64,000 nucleotides of DNA from Flavobacterium ovatum (lineage in GTDB: Bacteria; Bacteroidota; Bacteroidia; Flavobacteriales; Flavobacteriaceae), in NCBI RefSeq assembly GCF_040703125.1, contig NZ_CP160035.1:4140001-4204000 (forward strand), given 5' to 3'. A model generated the notes under the pieces. That model worked only from the letters and a program-made list of their open reading frames with translations, searched no databases and was not told the origin of the DNA. Positions within the stretch are counted from its first letter, which is position 1. Each line of letters starts with the position of its first letter. This document shows, in pieces, positions 44,672 to 54,085 of the stretch. The position numbers and the translations under genes were made by a program.

Positions 44672-45445
44672 TTAAAGCTTCTTAGCTTCTTCCCAAAATA
44701 CATCCATCTCCGCCAGTGTCATGTCCATTAATGGCTTTCCTAATAATCCTGCCTTACTTTCTAGATATTGAAAGCGTTTGATGAATTTTTTATTGGTTCT
44801 TTCTAAAGCATCTTCTGGATTGATATTTAGAAAACGAGCATAATTGATCATCGAGAATAAAACATCACCAAATTCGGCCTCCATTTTATCTTGATCGCCT
44901 ACTTTAACCTCTTCTTGAAGTTCCTGAAGTTCTTCTTGCACTTTATCCCAAACTTGGTGCGGTTCGTCCCAATCAAACCCAACTCCTTTTACTTTATCTT
45001 GTATTCGGCTCGCTTTCACTAAAGCAGGTAAACTTTTAGGTACACCTTCCAGTACCGACTTTTTACCTTCTTTCAATTTGAGCTTTTCCCAGTTCTGCTT
45101 GACTTCTTCTTCGTCTGCAACTACAGTATCACTATAAATATGAGGATGGCGGTGAATTAATTTATCACAAATTTCATTACACACATCGGCTATATCAAAA
45201 TCGTTTGTCTCACTTCCTATTTTTGCATAAAAAACAATGTGTAACAATACATCTCCTAATTCTTTTTTGACTTCGTTCAAATCATTGTCTAAAATAGCAT
45301 CTCCCAATTCATACGTTTCTTCAATCGTAAGGTGTCTTAAACTTTGTAATGTTTGCTTTTTATCCCATGGACATTGCTCGCGCAATTCGTCCATAATAGT
45401 CAATAATCGATCAAAGGCTTGTAGTTGGATTTCTCTTGTATTCAT
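44672..45445 (-). CDS. mazG: Nucleoside triphosphate pyrophosphohydrolase MazG
   Basis: 257 residues with two tandem MazG domains, as in the E. coli enzyme. The first has CPWDKKQTLQSLRHLTIEET and ELGDVLLHIVFYAKI, the second VKGVGFDWDEPHQVWDKVQE and EAEFGDVLFSMINYARF. The acidic residues bind magnesium. It converts NTPs to NMP and pyrophosphate, removing non-canonical nucleotides or modulating the ppGpp-related stress response. It lies in a minus-strand group with def and the DUF5606 gene, separated from the latter by a terminator hairpin. Confidence 0.95.
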   Translation of the reverse strand: MNTREIQLQAFDRLLTIMDELREQCPWDKKQTLQSLRHLTIEETYELGDAILDNDLNEVKKELGDVLLHIVFYAKIGSETNDFDIADVCNEICDKLIHRHPHIYSDTVVADEEEVKQNWEKLKLKEGKKSVLEGVPKSLPALVKASRIQDKVKGVGFDWDEPHQVWDKVQEELQELQEEVKVGDQDKMEAEFGDVLFSMINYARFLNINPEDALERTNKKFIKRFQYLESKAGLLGKPLMDMTLAEMDVFWEEAKKL

Positions 45446-45491
45446 AGGAATTGATTTTTTAGGCTCTCAAACGGAGGTTTGTAAAAATAAC

Positions 45492-45525
45492 AAATCCTGT
45501 AATCTTCAACAAGATTACAGGATTT
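45492..45525 (-). terminator. Perfect 15-4-15 hairpin between DUF5606 gene and mazG
   Basis: AAATCCTGTAATCTT / AAGATTACAGGATTT with the loop CAAC. T-rich sequence follows on the minus strand. It probably ends the def-DUF5606 transcript. Confidence 0.75.
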
Positions 45526-45546
45526 ATTTATAATGGAAAAGGAAAA

Positions 45547-46020
45547 TTATTCTTTAACTTTCTTTGCCGCTTTTGGTTTCTCCGTTTCTGGAGCCGCTTC
45601 TTCAACAACTGCTTCTGCAGTAGCTTCCTCCGCTTTTTCTTCAATCACCATTCCTTTAGCTTGCAAAGTGTTGTACCAGTTCAAAATTTTCTTTACATCC
45701 GAAGCGTATACTCTTTCTTCATCGTAAGTTGGTAACACTTCTTTCAAATAAGCTAACAACGTATCGTTATCTGCTTTATGAGAAATTGCTGGACCATTTT
45801 CATGTTTTGCTGCAATAGCTTCCATAATTTCTACCAAAGGTTTTTCACCATCATGAGTATAAATAGAAATCTCAGATAATAAGCTTACGTTACTTTTCAA
45901 GTTAACAGTTATTTTTTTTCCATCTGACAATGACTCTGCTACAAATCCTGAACGAGTTTGCACTCTTAAAACATATAAACCTGGCTTACCAGAAATAGAT
46001 AAAATTTTTTCTAAATTCAT
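45547..46020 (-). CDS. DUF5606 family protein
   Basis: A 157-residue cytoplasmic protein typical of Bacteroidota. The start MNLEKILSISGKPGLYVLRV is followed by FVAESLSDGKKITV and LPTYDEERVYASDVKKILNW, the features of DUF5606. The last 35 residues are low-complexity Ala/Glu/Lys, probably disordered. The function is unknown. It follows def by 80 bases on the same strand, a gene order I recall from other Flavobacterium genomes together with ruvX and mazG. Confidence 0.88.
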   Translation of the reverse strand: MNLEKILSISGKPGLYVLRVQTRSGFVAESLSDGKKITVNLKSNVSLLSEISIYTHDGEKPLVEIMEAIAAKHENGPAISHKADNDTLLAYLKEVLPTYDEERVYASDVKKILNWYNTLQAKGMVIEEKAEEATAEAVVEEAAPETEKPKAAKKVKE

Positions 46021-46100
46021 TTTTATATTTTTTTTCTAATTTTTTATTACGCTTTTAATCTTAAAGAATTCTTAGTTAAAAACTTCTAAGAACTTTCAAT

Positions 46101-46688
46101 CTACCTTCCTTTTCTACCAAAAAATTTCATTCGGTAATCTTGGAACGTCTTCCCTTCCATGATGTTTTTTAATTTCTTTTGAATCAAACGTTTTTTTAAC
46201 GACGATATTTTGTCTGTAAACAAAACTCCTTCGATATGGTCGTATTCGTGTTGAATTACTCTCGCAATTAAACCATCAAAAACCTCCGTTTTCATTACGA
46301 AATCTTCTTCGCAATACTCAATAGTAATTCTTTCTTTTCTGTACACATCCTCACGAACATCAGGAATACTCAAACAGCCTTCGTTAAAAACCCATTCTTC
46401 ACCCTCTTCAGTTATCATTTTAGCATTGATAAAAGTTTTCTTGAAACCGTTCATTTTCTTTTGTTCAGCTTCTTCTAAATCTTCATCATCACTAAAGGGA
46501 GTAGTGTCAATCATAAACAACCTTAATGCTAATCCTACTTGAGGAGCCGCTAGTCCTACACCTGATGCATTATACATCGTTTCATACATATTAGCAATAG
46601 TTTCTTTTAAATCAGGATGCTCTGGAGTTAAAGAAGCACCTACTTTTCGTAAAACTGGATCGCCATATCCGATTATTGGTAAAATCAT
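46101..46688 (-). CDS. def: Peptide deformylase
   Basis: 195 residues with the three deformylase motifs: GVGLAAPQVGL at about 43-53, EGCLSIPDV near 113 and HEYDHIEGVLF near 146. These give the metal ligands Cys, His and His and the catalytic Glu/Asp region. It removes the formyl group from the N-terminus of new proteins. Position 4 of the third motif is Asp where Glu-containing HEyDH is the norm (HEYDH), so the site is intact. An insertion of acidic residues (DDEDLEEAEQKKM) near residue 68 is typical for Bacteroidota. Confidence 0.96.
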   Translation of the reverse strand: MILPIIGYGDPVLRKVGASLTPEHPDLKETIANMYETMYNASGVGLAAPQVGLALRLFMIDTTPFSDDEDLEEAEQKKMNGFKKTFINAKMITEEGEEWVFNEGCLSIPDVREDVYRKERITIEYCEEDFVMKTEVFDGLIARVIQHEYDHIEGVLFTDKISSLKKRLIQKKLKNIMEGKTFQDYRMKFFGRKGR

Positions 46689-46891
46689 TGTTTTCTATTT
46701 AATATTTACATTGGCAATTTCCGGAATTCTATTTTCTAAAATCACCATGGATGGCAAAAATAGTAAAAAAATAGACAAGGACTATTTTCAAAGAAACAAA
46801 ACCTATTTTTTAACTTTTTATCAAATTTCCAACTTGAATTGTAGCTCAATTCCACTTTACAATTCCTATTTTTGTAGTCAACACTAATACT

Positions 46892-49108
46892 ATGGTTTCT
46901 CACATACAGAAGTTTAAAGAAAGTACGGAATTCACCAATGCTTTAAAAGTAACCATTTCAGGTATTCTTCCGGTTTTACTTTTTTCTTATTTTGGTCAAA
47001 TTGGTACTGGAATTACTATTGCATTAGGAGCTTTTTTTGTTTTTCCGAGTGACGTTCCAAGTAATTTAAAGCATAAAATAAATGGGTTAATTATCACTAG
47101 CTTCATAGTATCTGGTGCTAATTTAATCATTAATTTATTTCATCCTTACCCATTATTTTTTTACCCAGTACTGACGGTTTTAATTTTCCTCATATCCATG
47201 TTAGCCGCTTATGACCAACGTGCCACTATGGTTGCTTTCTCCGGATTATTATCCATTTCATTATCTTTTGCTCACCTCAACACAGGCATCGTTACTATTA
47301 TACAACATGCCGGATTATTACTTAGTGGAGGTTTATTTTATTTATTAATCTCTATTTTATTTTACTACATCCGTCCCAATCGGTATATTGAACTACAACT
47401 AGTGGAGTGTATGAAACTCACTTCTAAATATTTAAACCTAAGAGGTGATTTATGGGAATTTAATTCTGATCGAAAAGAAATCACTAACAAACAACTACAC
47501 CTACAAGTAGAACTGAATACTATTCACGAAAATATTCGTGAAATTTTGATTCGCAATAGAACCAACTACGGTTCTTCTAATCAAAATAGAAAAATGCTTT
47601 TGTCATTTATTTCATTAGTTGAAATCATGGAATTGGCTATTTCTACTTCCTTTGACCATAATAAATTACATCAAAAATTTGATGCTCATCCTTTTGTATT
47701 AATCACCTATCAAAATTTAGCCTATAACTTAAGTAAAAGCTTAAATCAATTATCACAAAGCATCTTAAACAAAACGGCCTATAAGTCTAAACACAGTTTG
47801 ATTGATGATTTGACACAATTAGAAGAGGCCATAGAGCAATACAAAAAAGAGCTTGGGCCTGTAAACTCTATCGAAGGGGTATTGATGTTGACCACCATGC
47901 TTCACTACGCCGAAAAACAAGTTGAAAAAATCAAAATTCTAGAAAGAGCTTTTACTAAAATAGTTCAATTGAAAGACTTAAATGGTCGTGATAAAGATTT
48001 GGAAAAACTAGTTCAACATCATTATTATCCAGTGAGTACGCTAATCGAAAACTTTAGCTTTTCATCTACAATTTTCCGTCATTCACTAAGGATTACCATC
48101 ACGATTTTACTAGGTTTCATTATTGGAAAAATACTTCCGTTTCAAAATGTATATTGGATATTATTAACCATAGTCGTTATTATGAGACCTGGTTATGGTT
48201 TGACTAAGAAACGAACATATCACCGATTTATAGGGACCGTAATTGGGGGAATTATTGCTTTCTCGATTCTTGCTTTTTCACCTAACACTACCTTCTTAGG
48301 TTGTATTGCTATTTTATGCATGATTTTAGGGTTTTCTTTTAATCCAACTAATTATAAAATAGGAACTACTTTTATTACCCTCCATGTTATTTTCGTTTTT
48401 GCCATCTTAACGCCTAATATGGAAAACCTAATTCAATACCGAATTTTAGACACTATTGTAGGAGCAATTCTTGCTATCATGGCCAATTATTTTTTGTGGC
48501 CAAGTTGGGAATTCTTAAACGTTCCTGAATATCTCGAAAAATCGATTAAAGCCAATAGAAATTATTTAAAAGAATTCTCTGCACTATACAATAATAAAGG
48601 AGCAGTATCATCAGCCTACAGACAAGCTAGAAACCAGGCTTTTATTGAAGTAGGAAATCTTATGGCTTCCTTTCAAAGAATGGTACAAGAGCCCAAATCC
48701 AAACAAAACAAACTCCCCGTTTTCTACAAATTAACGGTTCTAAACAACGCCCTACTATCTTCGGCAGCTTCCTTAGGAACTTATACACAATCTCACAAAA
48801 CGACTGATGCTTCTGATGCGTTCAATAACGCCATTGATCAAATCATCCAAAAACTGGATTACGCCATCTTACTATTAAATGAAAACAATTCTGAAATTCA
48901 TGAAGAAATAGCAACTGAGGAATCTTCACAAAATTTTACCGAACTAAGAAATATTCGAGCAAGAGAATTAAAGCAAGGCGCCACGATGAGTGAAGCATCA
49001 TTCCATCATAAAATGCAGGAAGTACAACTTGTAATTGAACAACTTATTTGGTTGACTAACCTTTCTGACAACATTGTCAAAACCACTAAACAATTACTAG
49101 CTGCTTAA
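46892..49108 (+). CDS. FUSC-family membrane protein (YccS-like)
   Basis: A 738-residue inner-membrane protein in two halves. About six N-terminal helices (residues 18-165) lead to a cytoplasmic helical region. A second helical bundle follows (about 395-545, starting FRHSLRITITILLGFIIGKI and including IVVIMRPGYGLTKKRTYHRF, the conserved FUSC signature), then a C-terminal cytoplasmic domain. Relatives include YccS, YhfK and aromatic-acid exporter subunits AaeB. Export of a small organic acid is possible but unproven. It is transcribed alone, divergent from def. Confidence 0.92.
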   Translation: MVSHIQKFKESTEFTNALKVTISGILPVLLFSYFGQIGTGITIALGAFFVFPSDVPSNLKHKINGLIITSFIVSGANLIINLFHPYPLFFYPVLTVLIFLISMLAAYDQRATMVAFSGLLSISLSFAHLNTGIVTIIQHAGLLLSGGLFYLLISILFYYIRPNRYIELQLVECMKLTSKYLNLRGDLWEFNSDRKEITNKQLHLQVELNTIHENIREILIRNRTNYGSSNQNRKMLLSFISLVEIMELAISTSFDHNKLHQKFDAHPFVLITYQNLAYNLSKSLNQLSQSILNKTAYKSKHSLIDDLTQLEEAIEQYKKELGPVNSIEGVLMLTTMLHYAEKQVEKIKILERAFTKIVQLKDLNGRDKDLEKLVQHHYYPVSTLIENFSFSSTIFRHSLRITITILLGFIIGKILPFQNVYWILLTIVVIMRPGYGLTKKRTYHRFIGTVIGGIIAFSILAFSPNTTFLGCIAILCMILGFSFNPTNYKIGTTFITLHVIFVFAILTPNMENLIQYRILDTIVGAILAIMANYFLWPSWEFLNVPEYLEKSIKANRNYLKEFSALYNNKGAVSSAYRQARNQAFIEVGNLMASFQRMVQEPKSKQNKLPVFYKLTVLNNALLSSAASLGTYTQSHKTTDASDAFNNAIDQIIQKLDYAILLLNENNSEIHEEIATEESSQNFTELRNIRARELKQGATMSEASFHHKMQEVQLVIEQLIWLTNLSDNIVKTTKQLLAA

Positions 49109-49460
49109 CACCTACATCATAGTAAATAACCAAACCACTCTTATGGACTTAAAGTCAATAGATTTGGTTGGCAGACATAAAGTCTGCAAGGATGAATTAC
49201 AAAAAAAGAAAATTAGCCACTGATTAAATTGATTTCCACAGATTAAATCCTTCTAATCCAAATAATCTGTGGCAAAAAGTTTTTAGTAGCTAAAGCGAAA
49301 TGCACTAAAGTACATAGTTTTAACTATAATTTGAGACCAACAAATTACATCAATATGTTGGTCTAATGTAATAGGTAAAAAAAGTTTAGTACTTGATAAA
49401 AACTACCTAATATCAAGATTTATTTATTTGTAATTTTGATAAAACACTTAATTTACAAAA
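49109..49460. other. Intergenic region with several hairpins
   Basis: It contains a small inverted repeat (GCAGAC-ataaa-GTCTGC near 49172), a CCACAGATTA / TAATCTGTGG inverted repeat within 49213-49275, a 9-13-9 hairpin AGACCAACA / TGTTGGTCT at 49334-49364, and a -7-like TAATTTTG at 49431-49438 before the GH16 gene. None has a terminator-like T run. The CCACAGATTA hairpin resembles the perfect repeat at 20894. Confidence 0.5.
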
Positions 49461-50399
49461 ATGAATAAGCTCCTTTTAACCGCATTAATATTTCATTTGA
49501 CTTTAAATTCTATTTATAGTCAATATGTTCCCTTTATTAATTCACCTGATAAAAATAAAAAGTGGAACTACGTGACCCATTTGTCAGACGAGTTTAACTC
49601 CTCCACTATAGATTGGAAAAACAAATTTTACATGGACAGCAACCTTCCCAATGTGAATGCTTGGAAATGGAACAACGCAACCAATGTAACCATTGTAAAT
49701 AATGCTGCCCAAATTTCTATGAGGCACAATCAAGATAATATTCCTGTAAATGGGACTTATTTTAATTCCGGGATCTTAAAAACCAAAGGTACTTTTACAA
49801 CAGGTTATGTTGAAGCAAAAATAAAAGGAGCAGTAATGAATATTCCAGGACAAGATAACGGTCGTGGAGTATGCCCATCATTTTGGCTATACAGTGACTT
49901 TGACCGTTCAGCTGAAGAAGGAAGAACAGTATATTCAGAAATTGATATAGTCGAATTACAACAATTTGATTATTACAATAACGAGCAAGATGATGTTTAC
50001 GATATGGAACATAATTTACACTTAGTACTCAAAGAATCAGGTAAAGACGTTTGGTATCGTCCAAAAGCGAATGCTGCAACTCAAAAAAATCACTATACAG
50101 CGACATTCGATCCTAGTCAAGACTATCATATTTATGGCTGCGAGGTAACCGAAACGCAAATCACTTGGTATGTTGATGGTGTTCAAGTAGGAAGCAAACC
50201 TAATACATACTGGTACCGACCAATGAACGTAACACTTTCATTAGGCCTCAGAGTTCCTTTTGTAGTATTTAAAGACAACAGGTTCCAACCTACAGACCCT
50301 ACTATTGCCGACACACGAGCCAACAAACAACTAGCAGCCATGCCAGCGTCAATGTCAGTGGATTACGTAAGGGTTTGGACTCCTAAAACCAGTAAATAG
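49461..50399 (+). CDS. Secreted glycoside hydrolase family 16
   Basis: 312 residues with a signal peptide (MNKLLLTALIFHLTLNSIYS). The jelly-roll catalytic domain fills the rest. The catalytic motif is E160-I-D162-I-V-E165 (ExDxxE), with E160 as nucleophile and E165 as acid/base, followed by MEHNLHLVL. The HNLH segment and the overall style are closer to marine galactan-active members (carrageenase, porphyranase, agarase) than to lichenases, but the substrate cannot be fixed by eye. There is no T9SS sorting domain and no carbohydrate-binding module. No polysaccharide-utilisation genes (SusC/SusD, sulfatases) adjoin it. Confidence 0.88.
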   Translation: MNKLLLTALIFHLTLNSIYSQYVPFINSPDKNKKWNYVTHLSDEFNSSTIDWKNKFYMDSNLPNVNAWKWNNATNVTIVNNAAQISMRHNQDNIPVNGTYFNSGILKTKGTFTTGYVEAKIKGAVMNIPGQDNGRGVCPSFWLYSDFDRSAEEGRTVYSEIDIVELQQFDYYNNEQDDVYDMEHNLHLVLKESGKDVWYRPKANAATQKNHYTATFDPSQDYHIYGCEVTETQITWYVDGVQVGSKPNTYWYRPMNVTLSLGLRVPFVVFKDNRFQPTDPTIADTRANKQLAAMPASMSVDYVRVWTPKTSK

Positions 50400-50503
50400 C
50401 AAAAAAATAATCACTCAATAAATTCGGCAAACATAAGTCCGTACTAAGGTTTTTATAGTAAAAAAACCTATAGTAAAAAAACACCCCCGAATAAATTTAG
50501 ACC

Positions 50504-50535
50504 AAAAAAAAGAGCTTGACAGTGTCAAGCTCTTT
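50504..50535 (-). terminator. Terminator of mqo
   Basis: AAAGAGCTTGA / TCAAGCTCTTT with a 5-base loop. A7 on the left gives the T run on the minus strand. Confidence 0.85.
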
Positions 50536-50556
50536 GTACATACATGAATTCTAAAA

Positions 50557-52050
50557 TTATTTTAGTTTTAATACCTCAGCCGTATTAGTACGAATTTGAA
50601 CTAATAATTCTGGATTTTTATTTAATTCTTGACCATAAGAAGGAATCATCACTTTGAACTTCTCTTGCCATTCAGTTGTCTTCATTTGTTCTTTATAACA
50701 TCTTCCAATTACATCAATCATAATAGAAACAGCTGTTGAAGCTCCAGGAGAAGCTCCTAGCAAAACAGATAAAGAACCATCAGCAGAAGTAATTACCTCA
50801 GTACCAAATTCTAATTTACCCCCTTCTTTTTCGTCCTTTTTGATCACTTGAACTCTTTGTCCTGCACGTTCTATTACCCAATCCTTAGACTTAGCACCAG
50901 GAACATACTCTCTTAAAGCATTAATCCTATCTTCGGGTGATTGTCTTACTTGTTCAATCAAATATTTAGTCAATGGAATGTTTTTCGCTCCTGCAATCAT
51001 CATTGGAACTATATTATCTAACTGAATAGATTTAGGCAAATCTGAATAATTACCGTTTTTCAAGAAACGAGTAGAAAACCCTGCAAAAGGTCCAAACAAT
51101 AATTGCTTCTGTCCATTAATCATTCTAGAATCAATATGTGGAACTGACATTGGTGGTGCCCCAACGCTCGCTTTACCGTAAACTTTAGACTCATGTTGCG
51201 CGATAATTTCTGGATTGGTACATTTCAACCATTGTCCACTTACTGGAAAACCTCCAAAACCTTTACCTTCTGGAATATTTGCTTTTTCTAATAATGGTAA
51301 AGAACCACCACCCGCACCAATAAATACAAATTTGGTATACGCTTTTCTCTTTTGACCAGTACTTAAATCAGTTATTTTTATTCTCCATGATTTGTCATCA
51401 CGCTGTTTTAATTTTCTAACTTCATGATTAAAGTGCATATTAACACCCTCCATTTTAGCTAAATAATCAAACATATTTCGGGTCAACTCCCCGAAATTCA
51501 CATCAGTTCCAATAGCCATAGTTGTTCCTGCTACTTTCTCTGATTCTTTTCTACCTTCCATTACTAGAGGCATCCACTTTTTTAATTCCGAAAAATCTGT
51601 GGTATATAACATCTCCTTAAAAAGAGGATTTGCTTGTAATGCTTTGTAGCGTTTTCTTAGGTATTCTACGTTCTTATCCCCCCAAACAAAACTGATATGT
51701 GGAATTCTTTTGATAAAATTCTCAGGAGCAGACACTTTTTCTTGTTGTACCAAATAAGACCAAAATTGACGAGAAACTTCAAAAGATTCTGCAATACTGA
51801 TGGCTTTTTTAGGATCGATGCTTCCATCTTGTCCTTCTGGAGTATAATTCAATTCACAAAAAGCAGAATGCCCAGTACCAGCATTATTCCATGCATCAGA
51901 ACTCTCGGCAGCTGCTTTATCTAATCTTTCGTAAATATCAATAGTTAAATCTGGTTGTAATTCTTTTAGAATTAAGCCAAGTGTGGCACTCATAATTCCA
52001 GCTCCAATTAGAACTACATCACTACTCGAACGTATGGTTGTATCAGGCAT
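50557..52050 (-). CDS. mqo: Malate:quinone oxidoreductase
   Basis: 497 residues, the usual length. The FAD-binding motif VVLIGAGIMSATLGLILKEL is at 12-31, followed by SSDAWNNAGTGHSAFCELNY, which is highly characteristic of Mqo, and later GQWLKCTNP and LLGASPGASTAVSIM. It oxidises malate to oxaloacetate and passes electrons to menaquinone at the inner face of the membrane, as part of the TCA cycle. It is a monocistronic gene with its own terminator. Confidence 0.97.
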   Translation of the reverse strand: MPDTTIRSSSDVVLIGAGIMSATLGLILKELQPDLTIDIYERLDKAAAESSDAWNNAGTGHSAFCELNYTPEGQDGSIDPKKAISIAESFEVSRQFWSYLVQQEKVSAPENFIKRIPHISFVWGDKNVEYLRKRYKALQANPLFKEMLYTTDFSELKKWMPLVMEGRKESEKVAGTTMAIGTDVNFGELTRNMFDYLAKMEGVNMHFNHEVRKLKQRDDKSWRIKITDLSTGQKRKAYTKFVFIGAGGGSLPLLEKANIPEGKGFGGFPVSGQWLKCTNPEIIAQHESKVYGKASVGAPPMSVPHIDSRMINGQKQLLFGPFAGFSTRFLKNGNYSDLPKSIQLDNIVPMMIAGAKNIPLTKYLIEQVRQSPEDRINALREYVPGAKSKDWVIERAGQRVQVIKKDEKEGGKLEFGTEVITSADGSLSVLLGASPGASTAVSIMIDVIGRCYKEQMKTTEWQEKFKVMIPSYGQELNKNPELLVQIRTNTAEVLKLK

Positions 52051-52161
52051 AATATTTTTTTATAAAACGCAAAGATACTTTATATTGTTATAATTAAAAC
52101 CCCTATTCAAGGCTAAATAGTTACATTTATCACTGCAATATCTCGTTTTAACAAAGAATTA

Positions 52162-52578
52162 TTAAAACATTTTTCGCGATAAATAATCTTGCAGCATAAT
52201 CGTTGCTGAAATTTCATCTATTAAAGCTTTATTTTGACGCTGTTTTTTCTTCAACCCGCTATCAATCATGGTTTGAAACGCCATTTTGGATGTAAATCGC
52301 TCATCTACTCTAACCACTTTCATATCCGGAAAATGATTGGTAAAATGAGTCACAAATCCTTTGATAATAGAAGCACTTTCAGAGGGTGTTCCATCCATTT
52401 GTTTGGGTTCGCCTATAAGGACCAATTCGACTTTTTCTTTAGTAAAATAATCTTTCAAAAAAGCAATGGCAGTAGCACTCGGAATAGTAGTTAAGCCCGA
52501 AGCTATAATTTGCATTTCGTCAGTAACGGCAATTCCGGTACGTTTTTGACCGTAGTCTATGGAGAGGATTCTTGGCAT
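52162..52578 (-). CDS. ruvX: Holliday junction resolvase-like protein RuvX/YqgF
   Basis: 138 residues with the RNase H-like fold: SIDYGQKRTGIAVTDE with the first catalytic Asp, VLIGEPKQMDG, VVRVDERFTS with the conserved Glu, and IDEISATIMLQDYL with the last acidic residues. Family members process pre-16S rRNA or branched DNA. I recall it next to def in related genomes. Here a membrane-protein gene, a glycosidase and mqo lie between them, so the order may have been changed in this lineage. Confidence 0.93.
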   Translation of the reverse strand: MPRILSIDYGQKRTGIAVTDEMQIIASGLTTIPSATAIAFLKDYFTKEKVELVLIGEPKQMDGTPSESASIIKGFVTHFTNHFPDMKVVRVDERFTSKMAFQTMIDSGLKKKQRQNKALIDEISATIMLQDYLSRKMF

Positions 52579-52623
52579 TTATATGGAGTCTTTGTATTTT
52601 ATAAAACCGAACACGGTAACTAT

Positions 52624-52882
52624 TTATTTTTCTATATCTACTTCGTAAATAGACACATAACCTTTAAAAACATAGTCTCTACTATTTTCCTTTTTAATGT
52701 AGTTCGAGTTTTTAAAGTGAAATGGAGTTTTTAAATCTTTTTTGATGTTTCTCAGTAAATCTTTTCTGAATTTTAACGCTGCTTTTGGTTTATCTTTATA
52801 AATATAACGCACTTGGTCAACCAATAAAACTAACTATGTCCTTTAAATCGTAATTAAAATCAACAGTTAATTTAATCCTCAT
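52624..52882 (-). pseudogene. RelE/ParE-type toxin, broken by a frameshift
   Basis: From an ATG at 52882 that overlaps the antitoxin stop, the frame codes about 21 residues (MRIKLTVDFNYDLKDIVSFI) and stops at a TGA at about 52817. The shifted frame continues with DKPKAALKFRKDLLRNIKKD, FHFKNSNYIKKENSRDYVFK and YVSIYEVDIEK, all in the style of Flavobacterium RelE/ParE toxins. It then stops about 10-15 residues earlier than I would expect. A separate 66-residue protein from a TTG codon is possible but would lack the N-terminal strand. The toxin is probably inactive. Confidence 0.65.
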
Positions 52883-53105
52883 ATTTTGAAATAGCATCTT
52901 CTAATAAAACATCCAACTCATCAAAAGTAGAATATTTCGCAGTCCCGTTTTTAACTTTATCAATTCTAGCCTGTAACATCCTTTTTTCGGCTTCAAAAGT
53001 AGAACCTTCAGTAACTATTTTCAGCTCATCCGAAGAAAATGAACTCAATAATTCTAAGATTTTGCTTTTTATATTCGAATTAAATTCTAGTCTAATAGTT
53101 TCCAT
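52872..53105 (-). CDS. Antitoxin partner of the broken RelE/ParE toxin
   Basis: A 77-residue acidic protein (METIRLEFNSNIKSKILELL, then FEAEKRMLQARIDKVKNG and an acidic C-terminus DVLLEDAISKYED). The layout, a small N-terminal strand-helix part and a charged helical tail, fits antitoxins that precede RelE/ParE toxins in Bacteroidota. Its last bases overlap the toxin ATG, so the two were translationally coupled. With a broken toxin it is probably an orphan. The antitoxin role is inferred from position and style. Confidence 0.65.
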   Translation of the reverse strand: METIRLEFNSNIKSKILELLSSFSSDELKIVTEGSTFEAEKRMLQARIDKVKNGTAKYSTFDELDVLLEDAISKYED

Positions 53106-53159
53106 AGCACAGATATATTAATATACAAATATATAACATTTTCAGCATTCATATCTTTT

Positions 53160-53187
53160 TTGCTATTGGTTAAAAATGGTATATTTG
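53160..53187 (+). promoter_or_regulatory. dapD promoter
   Basis: A full Bacteroidota promoter: TTG at 53160-53162, a 17-base spacer and TATATTTG at 53180-53187. It lies 19 bases before the dapD ATG. Confidence 0.75.
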
Positions 53188-53206
53188 TGCCAAAAATTTT
53201 AAAAAC

Positions 53207-54022
53207 ATGAGTGCATTACAGACAATTATAGAACAAGCTTGGGAAAACAGAGCTTTGTTACAAGAGAAACCAACAACTGACGCGATAAGAGAAGTTATCG
53301 AATTATTGGATTCTGGAAAACTACGTGTTGCTGAACCAAAAGGTGAGGGTTGGCAAGTAAACGAATGGGTAAAGAAAGCAGTAGTTATGTATTTCCCTAT
53401 TCAAAAAATGGAAACTTGGGAAGCGGGAATTTTTGAATACCATGACAAAATGGAATTGAAGAAAGACTATGCTGCCAAAGGTGTTCGTGTGGTTCCTGGA
53501 GCTTCTGCTCGTTACGGTTCTTATATTTCTAGTGGTGTAATCATGATGCCTAGTTACGTAAACATTGGTGCTTATGTAGACGCTGGAACAATGGTAGATA
53601 CTTGGGCAACTGTTGGTAGTTGTGCTCAAATTGGTAAAGATGTTCACTTGAGTGGTGGTGTTGGAATTGGTGGTGTTTTGGAACCACTACAAGCGGCTCC
53701 AGTTATTATTGAAGACGGTGCTTTTATTGGTTCTCGTTGTATTGTTGTAGAAGGTGTTCACGTAGGTAAAGAAGCAGTTCTTGGTGCTAATGTATGTTTG
53801 ACTGCCTCAACTAAAATTATTGATGTTACAGGAGAAACTCCAATTGAAATGAAAGGTTACGTTCCTGCTCGTTCAGTTGTTATTCCTGGAAGTTATACTA
53901 AAAAATTCGCAGCTGGTGAATTCCAAGTGCCTTGTGCATTGATCATTGGGACTCGTAAACCATCTACTGACTTGAAAACGTCATTGAACAATGCGTTAAG
54001 AGAATATGACGTAGCGGTATAA
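53207..54022 (+). CDS. dapD: Tetrahydrodipicolinate N-succinyltransferase
   Basis: 271 residues of the DapD family. A helical N-terminal part is followed by a left-handed beta-helix of hexapeptide repeats (VRVVPGASARYGSYISSGVI, MMPSYVNIGAYVDAGTMVDT, IGSRCIVVEGVHVGKEAVLG) and a C-terminal beta extension. It succinylates tetrahydrodipicolinate in lysine and diaminopimelate synthesis and works as a trimer. It has its own good promoter and terminator and appears to be monocistronic. Confidence 0.97.
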   Translation: MSALQTIIEQAWENRALLQEKPTTDAIREVIELLDSGKLRVAEPKGEGWQVNEWVKKAVVMYFPIQKMETWEAGIFEYHDKMELKKDYAAKGVRVVPGASARYGSYISSGVIMMPSYVNIGAYVDAGTMVDTWATVGSCAQIGKDVHLSGGVGIGGVLEPLQAAPVIIEDGAFIGSRCIVVEGVHVGKEAVLGANVCLTASTKIIDVTGETPIEMKGYVPARSVVIPGSYTKKFAAGEFQVPCALIIGTRKPSTDLKTSLNNALREYDVAV

Positions 54023-54040
54023 TCCCTTACTATAAAATTC

Positions 54041-54085
54041 AAAAGTCCCCAATTCGAAATTATTTTTGAATTGGGGACTTTTTTT
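54041..54085. terminator. Terminator between dapD and the Kdo-kinase-like gene
   Basis: AAAAGTCCCCAATTC / GAATTGGGGACTTTT with a 12-base loop and T7. It can act in both directions between the converging genes. Confidence 0.9.
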
